Below, one piece after another: positions 10,597-21,561 of a stretch of 64,000 nt of DNA. The notes beneath the pieces were generated by a model that saw only the letters and a program-made list of their open reading frames with translations, had not been told where the DNA came from and did no database searches. The first letter of the stretch is position 1. The number at the start of each line of letters is the position of its first letter. Source of the stretch: Atriophallophorus winterbourni (lineage: Eukaryota > Platyhelminthes > Trematoda > Plagiorchiida > Microphallidae); contig JACCGJ010018160.1 in assembly GCA_013407085.1 (NCBI GenBank), forward strand, positions 1 to 64,000, read 5' to 3'. A program made the position numbers and the translations under genes.

Positions 10597-12307
10597 GTAA
10601 GTGCTGGTAAACAAAAATTAATTTTCTATAGAATATAATAAACCGTGCATAAGCACACAAGACAACACAAGAAAAGTTTGAGAATAACAGTTTGAGATAT
10701 TGAAATCTAAATTGCGCTACTATTTCTGTGGCCGTAAACGCATTAAGCTCGAAAGTGATTCCCATGAGTATGACTCCTCGATCAGTCCCAAACCTATCCC
10801 AATTAAAAAGATTTTACGGGTCATCAGAAGGCGAGGGTAGCAAGCAACAGTATTGCCTATCCAATATGGATAAAAGTGGCAAAGTAGCTACCGTAACTGA
10901 AACCTCACGCGAGAAACCCTCAAAAATTCAGACATAAATTCCTTCAAACCCAAGACAATTGACTTAAAAGGAACACTATTGATTGTGAAAATATACATGG
11001 CAGATCAATAACCCCATGGCGATCTTAATAAAACAAAAGTGGGAAATCGATCGATAACCATTCTTTCCAAACTACACAAAAAAGGTCACTGACAATTTGA
11101 AAATACGAAACATTTCTCCAGATAAAGATTGTGAAAATAATTGTTTGTTTGAAATTGAAAGTAACACAAGGGCATGATCAATGCCAGAGCAACAAGTAAT
11201 CTCGCAGCAAAGTATCACAGCTGTATATTTAAGTGAAATCTACAAAAATATACAAAGACCTGAGTAGTTTCAATCATGAATAAGATTCATCGATTGACAG
11301 AGTTTAAGATATGGGGTGTAAAGTGTAGACTGATTGTTTTGGGTGTATCTGATAATCAATGGCCGAGAACTAGTAAATCGCCGTGGTGGTTGTGACATTG
11401 TTGTTTTCAGCCACATTGGTCGACGGACAACCGTGTGAAATCCCGTACGGCCGTAGGTGATAGACAAAATAGTAGAAAGCGTACATATCTTCGTGATTCA
11501 AGTAATGAAAGGAAACCGCATAATCGCTGCAGCAATTCAAACCCTGTGGGAGTGGGGGATAAAAACAGAAATGAGGCCTGGGTAGGACGTTGCGATAGAG
11601 AACATTGCCACACTTGCATGCTTGAATTCTTTTTATTTATTAATCACTGTGTTTAAAAATGGAAGGCAACAAAACAACGTAACAAAAGTGAAAAACCCTG
11701 GTTTCTGTTTAACTTTTTAATTGTACATCTTAAATTAATGATTGCGAGCAGAGTTAACAGAGAACATTTTCAACAATGAACATGAACCGTATTGTTATTA
11801 CTTACTTGCTCTGCGAAAAGTGAATAAATGGCAGGAAAGTGCTTCATATGAACGAATTTCACTCAGCTTAAATGACAAAAATCTCTAAATTACTTGCTTG
11901 TGTTTACATGAACTTTTAGATATACATTGTAAGGAAGTATTCCTCATGGTATACAGACAAGGTTTACTGTTGTTACTGAAGAAAAAGCAAGTAAACTATC
12001 AACGATTACTGCATATATATACATACATAGGAAAGATTGATAGTAGTAAAGAAAACATCAGAAGAACAGAACGTTGTTGTAAGTTGTAAAAAATCCACTG
12101 AATGTTCAAGTATCGGCAAACATAATCGATATTGAGAAGTAAAACCAGAACAAAGTCCCAGTGCAATGTGGCATGCGACGGATTCTAGTGCACACCCGAC
12201 TGTGTTTAATTCAGACTAAGCCGTGTGTTTCTGTGTAGTGACGAAATCGGACGCAGAAGGGTAATATAGTGCAAAAAACTATGAAACAGATTAACTTCGA
12301 TACGTAC
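10597..12307. other. Intronic or intergenic DNA downstream of exon D'
   Basis: This is closely similar to 35263-35590 plus 37304-38687 in copy 2. It contains a small plus-strand ORF at 11435-11656 with a C-x4-C-x2-C cluster that I cannot assign. I searched here by eye for the last C1GALT1 exon on the minus strand (a GPGCC-type motif) and did not find it. Confidence 0.4.
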
Positions 12308-12465
12308 CACGGATAGTTTGTGATAATTGATTTTTTTAAACCAGCCAATACTATCCAGCGCCTTTTTGCTGATCATGGTTTTGGGTTGAAACGGATGAAA
12401 ACGTTCGAACCCGAAACGATCAAGACTATCGATGACCTTCACCCCCACTGCCTCCGCACATTGAC
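12308..12465 (-). CDS. C1GALT1-like: C1GALT1-like exon D' (duplicate set)
   Basis: This 158-bp minus-strand exon is preceded by the acceptor TTGTTTTGCAG and followed by the donor GTACGT. It enters with two bases of a split codon and ends in phase 0. The translation includes a QCAEAVGV segment, then FERFHPFQP and GWFKKINYHK. These align with the region of core-1 galactosyltransferases that carries a CM..-type segment, an ETFHPFVP-type motif and a W-rich stretch. No stop is present. Compared with exon D (38688-38845) it differs at about seven residues, including F/L, M/L, A/E, S/R and K/E. In the enzyme this part lies after the catalytic ED motif and before the Cys pair of the C-terminal region. 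Whether this copy is expressed cannot be told from sequence. Confidence 0.75.
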
Positions 12466-13144
12466 CTGCAAAACAATTGTTTCACCAAATTTCGAACAAT
12501 TATTGAATGAGGAAACAACGAAGATTAATTTCCCTGAAAGTCTAAAACATTGAGGGTGAGCACAGCTAATGTAACAATATGCCAATAATATCCTACAAGC
12601 GGTGCAGTAACTAAATCATCAAATGTCCGATGAACGGTTTAGTCAATCAAGATTTAATCCACCAAAATACTGACTCGCGATCTGATTAATAGCAATGTTT
12701 CAAAATAACCCAAATAAGGATATTCAAGTAAATATGTGAGGCTATATGACAGTTTGGTCTGAAACAGTTAGCCAATAAAGCGTGGTTTGATCGTGTCCAA
12801 ATTAAAGTTCAGAAGCACAAAATTGACGGATTTTCTCGGCATTTTGATTCACTCGACGAAGCAACTACTAATTGCACGCTATCATCTCGTCTTGAGTTGG
12901 ATTCCGTTATAGAGATCGGGGCTCACTGCAACACCTATTACAAGTTCATTAATTTTGATATTACTTCAAACGTAGCCAATACAACAGTCTCACAGCCGTG
13001 TGTGACTTTTGCGTTGAAGTGGATCCATTCAGAGTTTAGGAATAAAAACATCGAAAGGACATATATTTGTGATAAATAAATTGATGCACATTGCAACCGA
13101 ATCATTATCTGATACTCCACATAGTCTCACGTGATTCTACAGTT

Positions 13145-13850
13145 GTTGGCCTCCTTCGGTCGATGTCGACCATGGATGTACATCACAATCGCATGAATGT
13201 TCATGTTCTACAGCTTTTCGAATGACTAAACAATCCTATTTGGGAGGAACAAACTCTCCCACAGCGCTGGCAACAATAGTAGGAACTCGGTTGTATTGCA
13301 TCAGTTGCACGCAGGCGGCGTGATCTGCGTTCAGCAGCCAAGAGCTGTATCTGCTCCTCCCCAGCTTGCAGACGACGCTTTACACAATGCCTCCAATGTG
13401 AGTGGCCAAGAGCAAGTTCTTCCCAACTCGCCAGGTCAAGGCCAAGAGCTTTCATATCTCTTTTGCAAACGTCTTTGAACATCAAGCGCGATCTGCCCAA
13501 TGGTCGACTTTCTAATTGCAACTCACCAAAGAGTAGATCTTTCGGAATTCGACCATTTTCCATTCTGTAGACATGACCAAGCCATCGCAGGCGGCGCTGT
13601 AGCAATCGGGTGAAAATGTTCTGTAGACCAGCTTTTGAAAGCACATCAGCATTAGTCACTCTGTCCATCCACGATATGTTCAAGATACAACGGATGCTTC
13701 GTAGATGGAAAGCATTCAGGTTCCGTTCGTGTCTTGCGTGGGTGGTCCAGGTTTCACTGCCGAATAGTAAAGCATTTACCGCTGTATACCATCATTTTGT
13801 CTTTACAGTCAGCTTGCAGTTACCCCAAACACGAGAGTTCAATCCAGACA
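13145..13850 (-). pseudogene. RTE-type retrotransposon, 3' fragment (copy 1)
   Basis: The minus-strand frame 13683-13201 encodes the C-terminal part of an RTE reverse-transcriptase protein: NISWMDRVTNADVL, the RRLRWLGHVYRMENGRIPKD motif, and a terminal Cys/His finger (CQRCGRVCSSQIGLFSHSKSC spans it). Just upstream, in another frame, the segment with RVWGNCKLTVKTK and a SETWTTHARHERNLNAF-like run continues the protein to about 13850. The element is 5' truncated here because the hAT element begins at 13851. In copy 2 the same RTE piece runs further upstream, to about 40430. Relatives are SR2-type RTE elements of schistosomes. Confidence 0.75.
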
Positions 13851-14084
13851 ATAACGAATACTTCGCTTTGGGATTTAAAACGAAGCGAAGTTGCGAAGCG
13901 AAGCGAATATTGTTGAATATTCGCTTCGCTATTGCCATGGCGAAGGGCAAAAATAAACTTGCTAAACATTCGATATACTTCGCTTCGCTTAAAACGAAGT
14001 GCAAGTTAAAACTTCGCCGTAAACGAATATTAGCGAACTCTTCGCTTAAAGCGAAGAGTGTTCATTTTTGTACTTCAATATTTT

Positions 14085-14307
14085 AACCCTTTGTCTATGG
14101 GAACTGCTTATGATGTTGACACTTGTTGACACTCGACTGGCTCTAAAGACTCCTGCGAAGATCAGATGTCAGACACCGCCAGACAAGTGCACTCCGATGG
14201 TGACTGAAGATACCGACGTAAGCTACTGAGCAACCGACTGCTTGTTTAATTGCTATAAGCTAACATTTGAGGTGGTAACTACAGTTACCGTCAGTAGACA
14301 AAGGGTT
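14085..14307. mobile_element. MITE-like insertion nested in the hAT element
   Basis: A 223-bp segment bounded by a perfect 13-bp inverted repeat, AACCCTTTGTCTA at the left (14085-14097) and its complement at 14295-14307. The left end sits in TTAA and the CCC..GGG ends resemble piggyBac-type elements, but the right side reads GGGTTGT, so a TTAA duplication is not intact. A 22-bp sequence (TTTTTGTACTTYAATATTTTAA) occurs both immediately left (14065-14086) and 4 bp to the right (14312-14333). Near the right end lies a near-palindrome, GGTAACTACAGTTACC. No coding capacity. Confidence 0.55.
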
Positions 14308-14489
14308 GTACTTTTTGTACTTTAATATTTTAAATGTATTCGCGTAGGTGTGTGGCCGGACGCGAAGGGCGTGGGTATTTTGATTTGCTTGGGTGCTTGC
14401 CGCCTTGCCTGGGCGTTTGTTTCTTTTGCGTGCGTGGTTGGAGGACTATAAATAGGATGAAAATTTAATTGTCTCATCATAGTCTCATC

Positions 14490-14935
14490 ATGAGCCCCCC
14501 GAAGACGCACCACAAGTCGGACAAGGACAAAGACTCGGCCTCGGCCAAGAAGTCCAAGAGGAGCCCGACCCTCAAGGTCAAGCTGCCGTCCAAAGACCCG
14601 TGGACCCCCAAGTCCTCCAGAAAGAGGTCTCCGCCGCCGTCAGATGATGATCATGATGACGACTTTCATCACACCACCTACCGGCACAAGCCTACCAGAT
14701 CACCGATCTGGAACTTTTTCAAGAAGGAGGCTGTGAAGAAAGGTGCGAAGGAAAGAGAAGCTCGAGCTTTTTTGCCAAGTCGAGGATTGTGGCCAGTCCA
14801 TCGCCCGGCCTCCGGGAACCCCCCAAGGCATAGTCGGCCACATCATGTAGAAGCATCCGGACGTTTCTAAGCAGTTTCTGAACCAGAAGGTCAAGTTCGA
14901 GACTGAAAAGATTAGTTAGACTCAGTTTGACGCAA
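14490..14935 (+). pseudogene. hAT transposase N-terminal remnant with BED finger
   Basis: From the ATG at 14490 the frame encodes a basic, Ser/Lys/Pro-rich leader with an acidic patch (DDDHDDD), then SPIWNFFKKE, the typical start of a BED zinc finger. A frameshift around 14757-14775 follows: the CxxxxC..HxxxxH part of the finger (FCQVEDCGQSI..IVGHIM.KHPDV) is read only in the next frame, and a TAG interrupts it. The remainder of the transposase is absent. BED fingers bind DNA at transposon ends. GC-rich codon use sets it apart from all neighbouring exons. Confidence 0.7.
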
Positions 14936-15270
14936 CCTTCGCTATACTTCGTTTAAATTTTGCTATACTTCGCAATAACTCGCCATATACTTTGTTATAG
15001 ATCGCTTAGTACTTCCAAATACTGTGCATGAACATCGTTATACTTTGCAATAGTTTGTTGGAAATGTAGCTCAACTGTTAAAGGTCACTTATTTTCCGTT
15101 GGATTATAATTGATTCTCGTTATTCGCCATACTTCGCTATAATATTCGCTAAACTTCGCCATACTTCGATATTATTCGCTATACTTCGATATATTATTTT
15201 CTATTCTTAGATGTAGTATTGCTATACTTTGATATAGTATTGCTATACTTCGAAATAGTAGTTCAACTTT
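14936..15270. repeat. Degenerate GCTATACTTCG repeat array inside the hAT element
   Basis: A 330-bp AT-rich stretch in which GCTATACTTCG and close variants (GCCATACTTCG, GCTAAACTTCG, GCTATACTTTG) recur about ten times, spaced irregularly. It lies exactly where the transposase core should be. The same TTCGCT word is found at both ends of the element, so this may be subterminal binding-site sequence brought inward by internal deletion. Confidence 0.55.
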
Positions 15271-15332
15271 TGCACCCATGGACCCCCTGGAACCTAATAC
15301 AAAATACTCAACCTGTCTCATTTTCTTTTAGG

Positions 15333-15740
15333 ATGGTCTACGCCATCCCGGCTACCTCGGCCTCATCAGAGAGGGTCTTCTCGGAAGCTGGACTCGTGAC
15401 CAAGCCCACCCGAAGCCTTCTGAACAACGAGAGGGTCTAGGAGCTCGTCTACATTCATGACAATTACGAGAGAGTGCTCCCCTACATGAAGAGGATGAAG
15501 CTCCGCATCCAGGAGTTCACCAATGGCGAAGGTACCAGCACTCAGAGTCAGCAGCAGCTCAAAGACCAGGATGACCCTGAGGCCAACCTTGAGGATGTCG
15601 AGTTTGTCGACACCCAGGAGCTCACGGCGGGGGCCTACTACCCTCTGACTGGAGGCAGCCGGACCAGTTCCGGCACCAGGTCCAGGTCCAGAACCCCGGT
15701 CTCACAGACCGAGTCAGAGGAGGAGCCTAATTGCCTTTGA
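15333..15740 (+). pseudogene. hAT transposase C-terminal dimerisation domain remnant
   Basis: The frame starting near 15333 reads ATSASSERVFSEAGLV, the hallmark of the hAT C-terminal dimerisation domain, then LLNNERV, a TAG at 15438, and, still in frame, ELVYIHDNYERV followed by an acidic and Ser/Thr-rich tail ending at 15740. An acceptor-like TTTTCTTTTAG lies directly before the start, so this could have been a separate exon of the original transposase. A polyadenylation-like AATAAA occurs near 15800. One stop codon, but otherwise well preserved. Confidence 0.75.
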
Positions 15741-16113
15741 GATGAAGGTTTTGTATATTTCCAATGCCGAAGCTCAAGAAAAAGTCCTCCCTTGTCAAAT
15801 AAAAGTTCTCTCGTGGTCAAAAAATAATTTATTGCGGAATTCGCTTTATTTCAGCGAAGAATAGCGAATTTAAACGAATATTAGCGATTTAGAGCAATTT
15901 ATAGCAAGGTTTTTTGTCGAAAACGAAGTTTTTGTGGAACATCTAAGTTGAGCGAAGATTATTCGCTAATATTCGTTAGGGCGAAGTGCGAAGCTTCGCT
16001 CAACGCGATAATGACATATTTTAAATCTCCTTAACAACGCAAAGTAAAGAAAAACAATTAATTGAGTAGACGAATAGAGAAGAATTATATGTAAAAGTAC
16101 CTATTACGCATAC

Positions 16114-16255
16114 CTAGTAGGACATCTTCGGGGCCTCTTATTTCATTTCCAGCACACACTGTATTGTTGAGCAAACCTTGATTGATCAAATTCAGGGCGC
16201 TTCGCGATAGAACGTAGCCTCCTCCCCCAGACATGTAACCTTGTTTCACATATGG
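16114..16255 (-). CDS. C1GALT1-like: C1GALT1-like exon C' (duplicate set)
   Basis: This 142-bp minus-strand exon has an acceptor ending TTTTAG and the donor GTATGC. It starts in phase 0 with PYVKQGYMSGGGGYVLS, almost the universal core-1 galactosyltransferase sequence following the GRRF motif, and ends in phase 1 after the ED(V/L) motif, here EDVLLG. The GT31 catalytic region needs the Gly-rich loop and the acidic ED pair, and both are present. It differs from exon C (41643-41784) at four positions: V/M, R/G, P/A and L/R, the last two flanking the ED motif (GPEDVLLG here, GAEDVRLG there). No stop. The hAT insertion lies in the intron that follows it. Confidence 0.85.
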
Positions 16256-19200
16256 CTAAAACAAATGCGAACTCAACAGCTGAGAAGAAATATAGAACAA
16301 TAGTTGAAACGTGTAAGTAAAAACTGGAATTTCGAATATATTCGAGTGAATATTCTTCTTTTCGGTCAAGCAAGTATACAGCGTGACGTGATTAGAGTGA
16401 TACAGCACCGGATCATTGCGCTTTGGTTGCTCTATACACATTCACTATAAGAAGACATGGATGAGCACATGTTCAACCTAGCTCTTTCATATACAATTGT
16501 GGAGATATGTGATCTCGAAATAGAGTGTCAGCAAACGACATTGAATGGCGTTCAAAACAGAGGTTTGAAGATACCCGACAGATACTCTTTTAACTTCATG
16601 CTTGGCTATGCATAACCGGCTTCACTTAGGCGTTGAACTTTTATATGCAATGAACATTTTTTCATTTAAATGAGGCTAACACCGGGAATTTTAAGATCTG
16701 AATTTCCGAAATGTTCAAAGAAACTGCAGAAAGTTAACTTGACGGAAATGTGATCAGCAAACGTAATCTCATTAAAAGAAGACATGCCATGTAACACGCA
16801 GATAATGTTTCGACGACTACTCCAAAATTAAACTTTTTTCTCCTTATATCTCATCAATTTTCATATTAAAGTATTACGTGGATACACGTTTTTAAGTTAT
16901 CTGAATGCTTTAATATAATTAAACTAATTGCGATTTGATTCCAACTCGCAGTTAGTGTAAATGTGTCACCATTCCTGCGTTATAAAATTTAATCGAGAAA
17001 GATCACGCGCCTTCACCAACTACCCTCCGGGTAATGAAAATAAGGTTACAAAAGCCAGACAAACATTTAATCGATAAGTTCATACCCGGATCATTGTCCA
17101 ATCACGTTTGTTGCTTCATGGGCAAACATTTGTGTGGTGCGCTGCACGCGCGATTAGTAAATCGTAAGGAATGGCGTGACGAGCTAACGAGAATGTGGGA
17201 TAGGGTGATCATCTTGCAATGAGAGACCGTACGATTGTACGAGGATCGTGAGTAATTTTCACTTTTCCACATAAGGTGGGTCCACGTCAGAATCCCAGAG
17301 CAGTGGAATATTGGTTCCCAATCCTGATTCCCACCTTACCCACCTTTGTGATAAAAAATAACTGTGACGGACTGGTACCCTGTTCAGTAAGTGAAATTTT
17401 GTCATCTCTACTGTTTTGTGTTCGAGAAACCGAATACAAGCACAATCCACATGGCTCCCAACGATGTGAATAGGAATAACCAAAACACAGGCGGTAAAAT
17501 CAGCCATCCACACAAGTTGCAAATTGAAACAAAGTTACGATGGCCAGCAATTATTCGTTATAAACACGTGTTTATCCAGCGTTTGGTGGAGAATAAGATA
17601 TTTATGTTTGTGACAACTCATCCGCGCCAAGGCCATCGAAATATTAACAAAGTTCATCACGACGGTCATAGTTGAATTCCTTTCGGGGTCATCCGGTCAG
17701 TGAGCAGCACTGTTCAGTGGTGTGTGCACAAGCAGTGGATCTGTCGAGCGATCGATGATGAATACCGTGAGCGCGACAAAAAGCGGTGTTCACTAATAAG
17801 AGCAAAATCAGAATTGAATCCGGCGTTACGCTTCGGTAGTTGATCGCACGATGTTGAATATATAACCAGTCGATGGTGAAGAATAAGATCTTCCCGATGA
17901 CGTTAATCCCTTTGAGTACTTGAAGAGTATTAAGAGCGTTGCACGCGTAGATCCAATATGGGAAAATCACTAGAAATCTGAATTTTCTCGTATTAACGAA
18001 TCCCGCTACGAGAGTGGTATATCCAGAAAGCTGACTTCGAATGGAGTCCAACAAGGTATAATATATCCACGTAAATGTGAGTGTAAGAACAGTATATCGT
18101 GATAATCAGGAGCTCAAAATAAAGCGACCGCACGGCACGTATTCTCTTACTCGTTGCAAAGTGATTTCAATCGTGAGTATGGAAAGGGAACCGTTTTTGT
18201 TAAATCCAGAGTCCCCGCCGGACGACAAATGTTCCTACATCAAATTTTATTTCAAAAGATGAAGTCACACATTCAGGAAGCCATTGACAAAATACTCCAA
18301 TAAATGTTGTTCACGCCGGTGCATGCTTTTTCACGAGTGGTTTGATTTGGCTGACATTGATTATGTGCCAAGCAATGGCAGATTTTACGACATTTAACGA
18401 AATATCGATAAAACCAGAACAGTTGTTGTTTGAGAGAGTTGCGCGGTGCCAGTAATTTTGGACATCGAATTAAGGCTTTAAATTAGGTTACTCTGAATAA
18501 ACTAACTATTACTGTGAAGAGAAAAAACACTTTCAAACTGATTGGTAAAACAGGTTGCGTGAAGAAAAGACAGCGCTGAACCTGCAATCACAGTGCGATG
18601 CGCGATATTTGAACATCGCGGTTTGTTGTAAGAACCTTAATTAGCCGTGGCGTCATCTCGATTATACCTTTTCCACAGCTTCAAAGTGCAATCAAACGGA
18701 TCACATTGTCTCCACCTGATAATGTCGAACAGACAGAAACCACACGTGGAATGAAAATGCAGAAGGTGTAAGTAACAAAATTATTCGGTAAACACAGTAC
18801 GTTTGACCATTTAATCCCAGTAGTCAGATTTGTTCAAAAGTGTGACGGAGCTATGGCCAACAGCTATAACTGAATCCCTGAGATAACATTTCGTGGACAT
18901 GTACGTCAGAAGTCTGGGTCAGTGAAACCAACTTTAATGCACTTGCGCAGACTTAGACATAAACTGAAGAGTAGTCGAACATATTGTAGGAGCTCTCACT
19001 TCACCAGCACTATATAAAGTCAAAAATAGCTCTTGCCTTAGACATAAAAGGTAAAAAAATAACGTCTTTCATTAGGCATATCTGCCAAATCAGATTCGTG
19101 TTCAAACTTTAAGTACCGACTCATGACTAGCAGGAAAACCATTAGTATGTGATGTTAGTCTGCAGGGGTTGTTTCCCGAATTGTCATTCTACAAACATGG

Positions 19201-19599
19201 TTTGTGTGGGATAAAGTAAGCGGATAAAATCCCAAAATATATTTCATGACATCTGACAGAGCAACCTGCATTCAACAGATGAATAATTTAGTGTCCACAT
19301 TACTCGAAGCCTTGAGCGACGATTTAATTGAATAGCATTCGTACATGTTTTCAACAATACAAGCATTGAGTAACAAAGTGAACAATATGTTAAAATACTA
19401 CCTCCATTGACTCCGTGGGAGTCCGGCCAGTAACCTCACCTTGAAAACTCGTATCGTATTATACTGTATAGGGCAACTAAATGTGACTTATATATCGTTT
19501 GTATTCGAGTTGTGAAAAGCAAAACAAATGTTTTTCCTTTTCTGAAGAATATTTCCAAACTGTCTAGGTTCTGCATAGGCAAGAACCACGCGAACTCAC
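16256..19599 (-). other. Intron between exons B' and C'
   Basis: Phase-0 intron of the duplicate exon set, closely similar to 41785-46484 in copy 2 apart from the CR1 insertion there. A plus-strand frame at 17034-17222 and a minus-strand frame at 17689-18054 are open in both copies, but nothing identifies them and I do not call them. A degraded hammerhead-like motif is listed separately at 18711-18765. Confidence 0.6.
18711..18765 (+). ncRNA. Decayed hammerhead-like motif in intron
   Basis: CTGATAA (canonical CTGATGA with G to A) is followed by UGUC-GAACA-GACA, a perfect four-pair stem II with a five-base loop, then GAAA and CCAC-AC-GUGG. The core mutation and missing GUC triplet should abolish cleavage. 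The copy-2 equivalent is at 45592-45645, with stem II one pair weaker. It is probably a remnant of the same repeat class as 10552 and 59446. Confidence 0.35.
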
Positions 19600-19796
19600 C
19601 CGAAATCTGCGACCCGTTATGAACGGATCCTCGGGATTTTGATGGCTGAGCAATTCTCGTAAATTTTCCACAATCACAAAAGTATCATCGTCGGCTTTCA
19701 GAAAGAAATCGTAGTCGTGCAGTTGCGCGGCTGCATGGTGAATAGCGAAAATTGTCTTGGACCAAAGTTGATCCCGGCCCTCTTCGTTGACCGCCA
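19600..19796 (-). CDS. C1GALT1-like: C1GALT1-like exon B' (duplicate set, DDD motif)
   Basis: A 197-bp minus-strand exon with acceptor CTGAACTAG and donor GTGAGT. It enters with two bases of a split codon (phase 1) and ends in phase 0. The protein contains NEEGRDQLWSKT, then DYDFFLKADDDTFVIVENL and the closing GRRFR. The DDD triad is the metal-binding DxD-type motif of GT31 galactosyltransferases, needed to bind UDP-galactose through a divalent cation. The predicted protein is identical to exon B (46485-46681). Upstream on the same strand there is no second copy of exon A within copy 1, so this exon would have to splice to exon A 32 kb away or belong to a partial paralogue. Confidence 0.9.
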
Positions 19797-21251
19797 CTAG
19801 TTCAGAAGACATGGGAGGATGTACCAGAAATAACTCGAGCAAGTCAATTGAAAATTAAAAACAAATATACTAGATAAGTTATGCAATTATAATATGCACT
19901 GTCATGATCAAAACTTTTGTTTCTAATTAAGAACGATAAAATGGTAGATAATTTATATCGTCTGCTCTCAACGGTAAGATCAACTTGAAGGAAGGTAATT
20001 TGGAAATAGTAGAACCTACCATTAGAAGCGAGTTTCTAAGCAAACGCTAATTTCTTTTAGTTGTAACAGACATATGAATAGAATCCCGTTTACACTAATC
20101 GCAAAGACATGACTTATCCCATATCCAGTAACAACGGTGCCTCACATTCCGCAAACTAGGTTTACACATTGCTTCTCCTTCAAGTAATCATGTTCAAAGT
20201 GGAAACGAATGAAAATTGTGCAACCATTATGAGTCAAAACATGTACACGCTTATGATAAGCAACAGGATAACCAAAAATTCTTAGATACAGCCATTAGCG
20301 AATCTGATTGCTATTTTAAAGCACGGAATGACAAGCAACCACTAAGTGAGCGTACGATCTAAGCGGCACAAAGTTGAACCGATTCAAAACAACAATTCTT
20401 TGGTTATCGTGGTGTGACAACAAGAATTTAGTAAAAAAACATTTGGCAAATAACAACAATTTACGGAAATATAAGAGAGGCAAATACTTGATCCCGGTAC
20501 AACAGTGATGGCACCCCATTTCAAAAGAGAAACCAATCCGAATAAAAATAGCAATTCAGCACAGAAATCTATTATATATTCACTTGTTATTATGCGGAAT
20601 ATAGCGGCAGGTGCACTTGCTGGTATTTTTGTGTAAAATACCAGCGACCGGTCGGCTGGGTGCACTCATCATCAAGGTCACATGAATTTCACCCGTGATC
20701 ACACGGTCGATGGTGAATGTGGAGAGAAAAAAACTCTATCGCATGGATGCACGGATTTGGAATCGTGCAGTACAACGTGCTGTGCGGTTACACCGTGCAA
20801 AATTGATTGGTCAGAGGCAGTGAGCTGCATGCTGAAACAGGTTGGAGTCTCACTACTATATCCCGTTGTTCTTTCTTCCTGATATCTGTCTAGGCTTGGG
20901 CAAACTGACAGTAACTTAACCCACGTGCAGTCTCTGACTGTGCGGCACTTTGCCTGGATCTATCTTGTGCTTTCAGACCATACCATACCATACCTCTATC
21001 GCACGGTCCATGTGAATGATAAGAGAAACAATGATATTATCGTCTGATTCCAGTTGAATCGCAAACAAGCAATATATATATGTAGATGCATAGCGAACGG
21101 AGTGGAGTATCTTAGTCTATAACCAAACACAACGCTTAAATTTCTGCTCGTTTCAGGACAGAAAAACAAATTCATGAAAATTACAAAATGACCGCGGTTC
21201 TTTATCCCTGTATTATGCATCGCGCAATAGCATTAAAGTAGACAATGAAAA
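19797..21251. other. Duplicated intronic flank upstream of exon B'
   Basis: Nearly identical to 46682-48135. No gene is supported. It ends at the sharp right breakpoint of the duplication. Confidence 0.6.
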
Positions 21252-21561
21252 ATAAATTATCCTGAAATAACGCCGATGTAAATAGGGAAAAGACTGACCG
21301 GAAACAAAATCTCGAATTGTGCGTGGCTTACCAATAGTAGTACACGAAGGATTTGCGCATCACGTCAAGCTCACTAATTTGTAGTAGACCTGATTACTAC
21401 AATAATGTCCTCAAGAACGTTGCAGAAAAGGCACAGGAGATGAAAGGTTTATCGCGGTAGCCAAAACGTGTACAGAGCGTTTCGATGTACGCACGCAATG
21501 TCAATGTTTTGATGCGGCAAAACAAGCGGTGTTACACACTATAAAGTTTTTCATCGAAACG

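Larger units (their letters stand above)
13851..16013 (+). mobile_element. Internally deleted hAT transposon
   Basis: This 2.16-kb insertion is present only in duplication copy 1; it replaces 1.3 kb that survives in copy 2 (40219-41540). Ends are rich in repeated TTCGCT/AGCGAA motifs in both orientations, but I could not fix a clean terminal inverted repeat or an 8-bp target duplication. Inside are an N-terminal BED-finger remnant (14490-14935) and a C-terminal hAT dimerisation remnant (15333-15740). The catalytic core is missing, so the element could only move with a transposase supplied elsewhere. The coding parts are far more GC-rich than their surroundings, which suggests a different origin for the element. 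Confidence 0.7.
7655..21251 (+). repeat. Large direct duplication, copy 1
   Basis: This 13.6-kb tract is collinear with 30050-48135 in the same orientation. The right breakpoint is sharp: both copies run together through GACAATGAAAA (ending at 21251 and 48135) and then differ completely. The left edge in this copy abuts the BEL/Pao LTR, so the original extent on that side is hidden. By eye the copies are roughly 90-93% identical over the first 2.7 kb and near 97-99% over the right part; these are estimates, not computed values. Copy 1 carries a hAT insertion at 13851-16013 and lacks three CR1 insertions found in copy 2. It contains exons D', C' and B' of the C1GALT1-like gene. Confidence 0.9.

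Noticed and set aside
12320..12553. Plus-strand open frame over exon D'
   Set aside because: It is the complement of exon D', which has proper splice sites and family motifs on the minus strand.
13201..13683. 160-codon minus-strand frame as a host zinc-finger gene
   Set aside because: The finger and preceding motifs are the C-terminus of RTE retrotransposons, present in several decayed copies in this window.
16143..16373. Minus-strand frame of 76 codons over exon C' (and its copy at 41672-41902)
   Set aside because: Wrong phase. The phase fixed by the splice acceptor gives the PYVKQGYMSGG sequence; this one is a shadow.
17689..18054. Minus-strand hydrophobic frame of 121 codons, conserved in copy 2
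   Set aside because: Conservation is explained by the recent duplication. No splice sites, family motif or transmembrane topology that I can defend.
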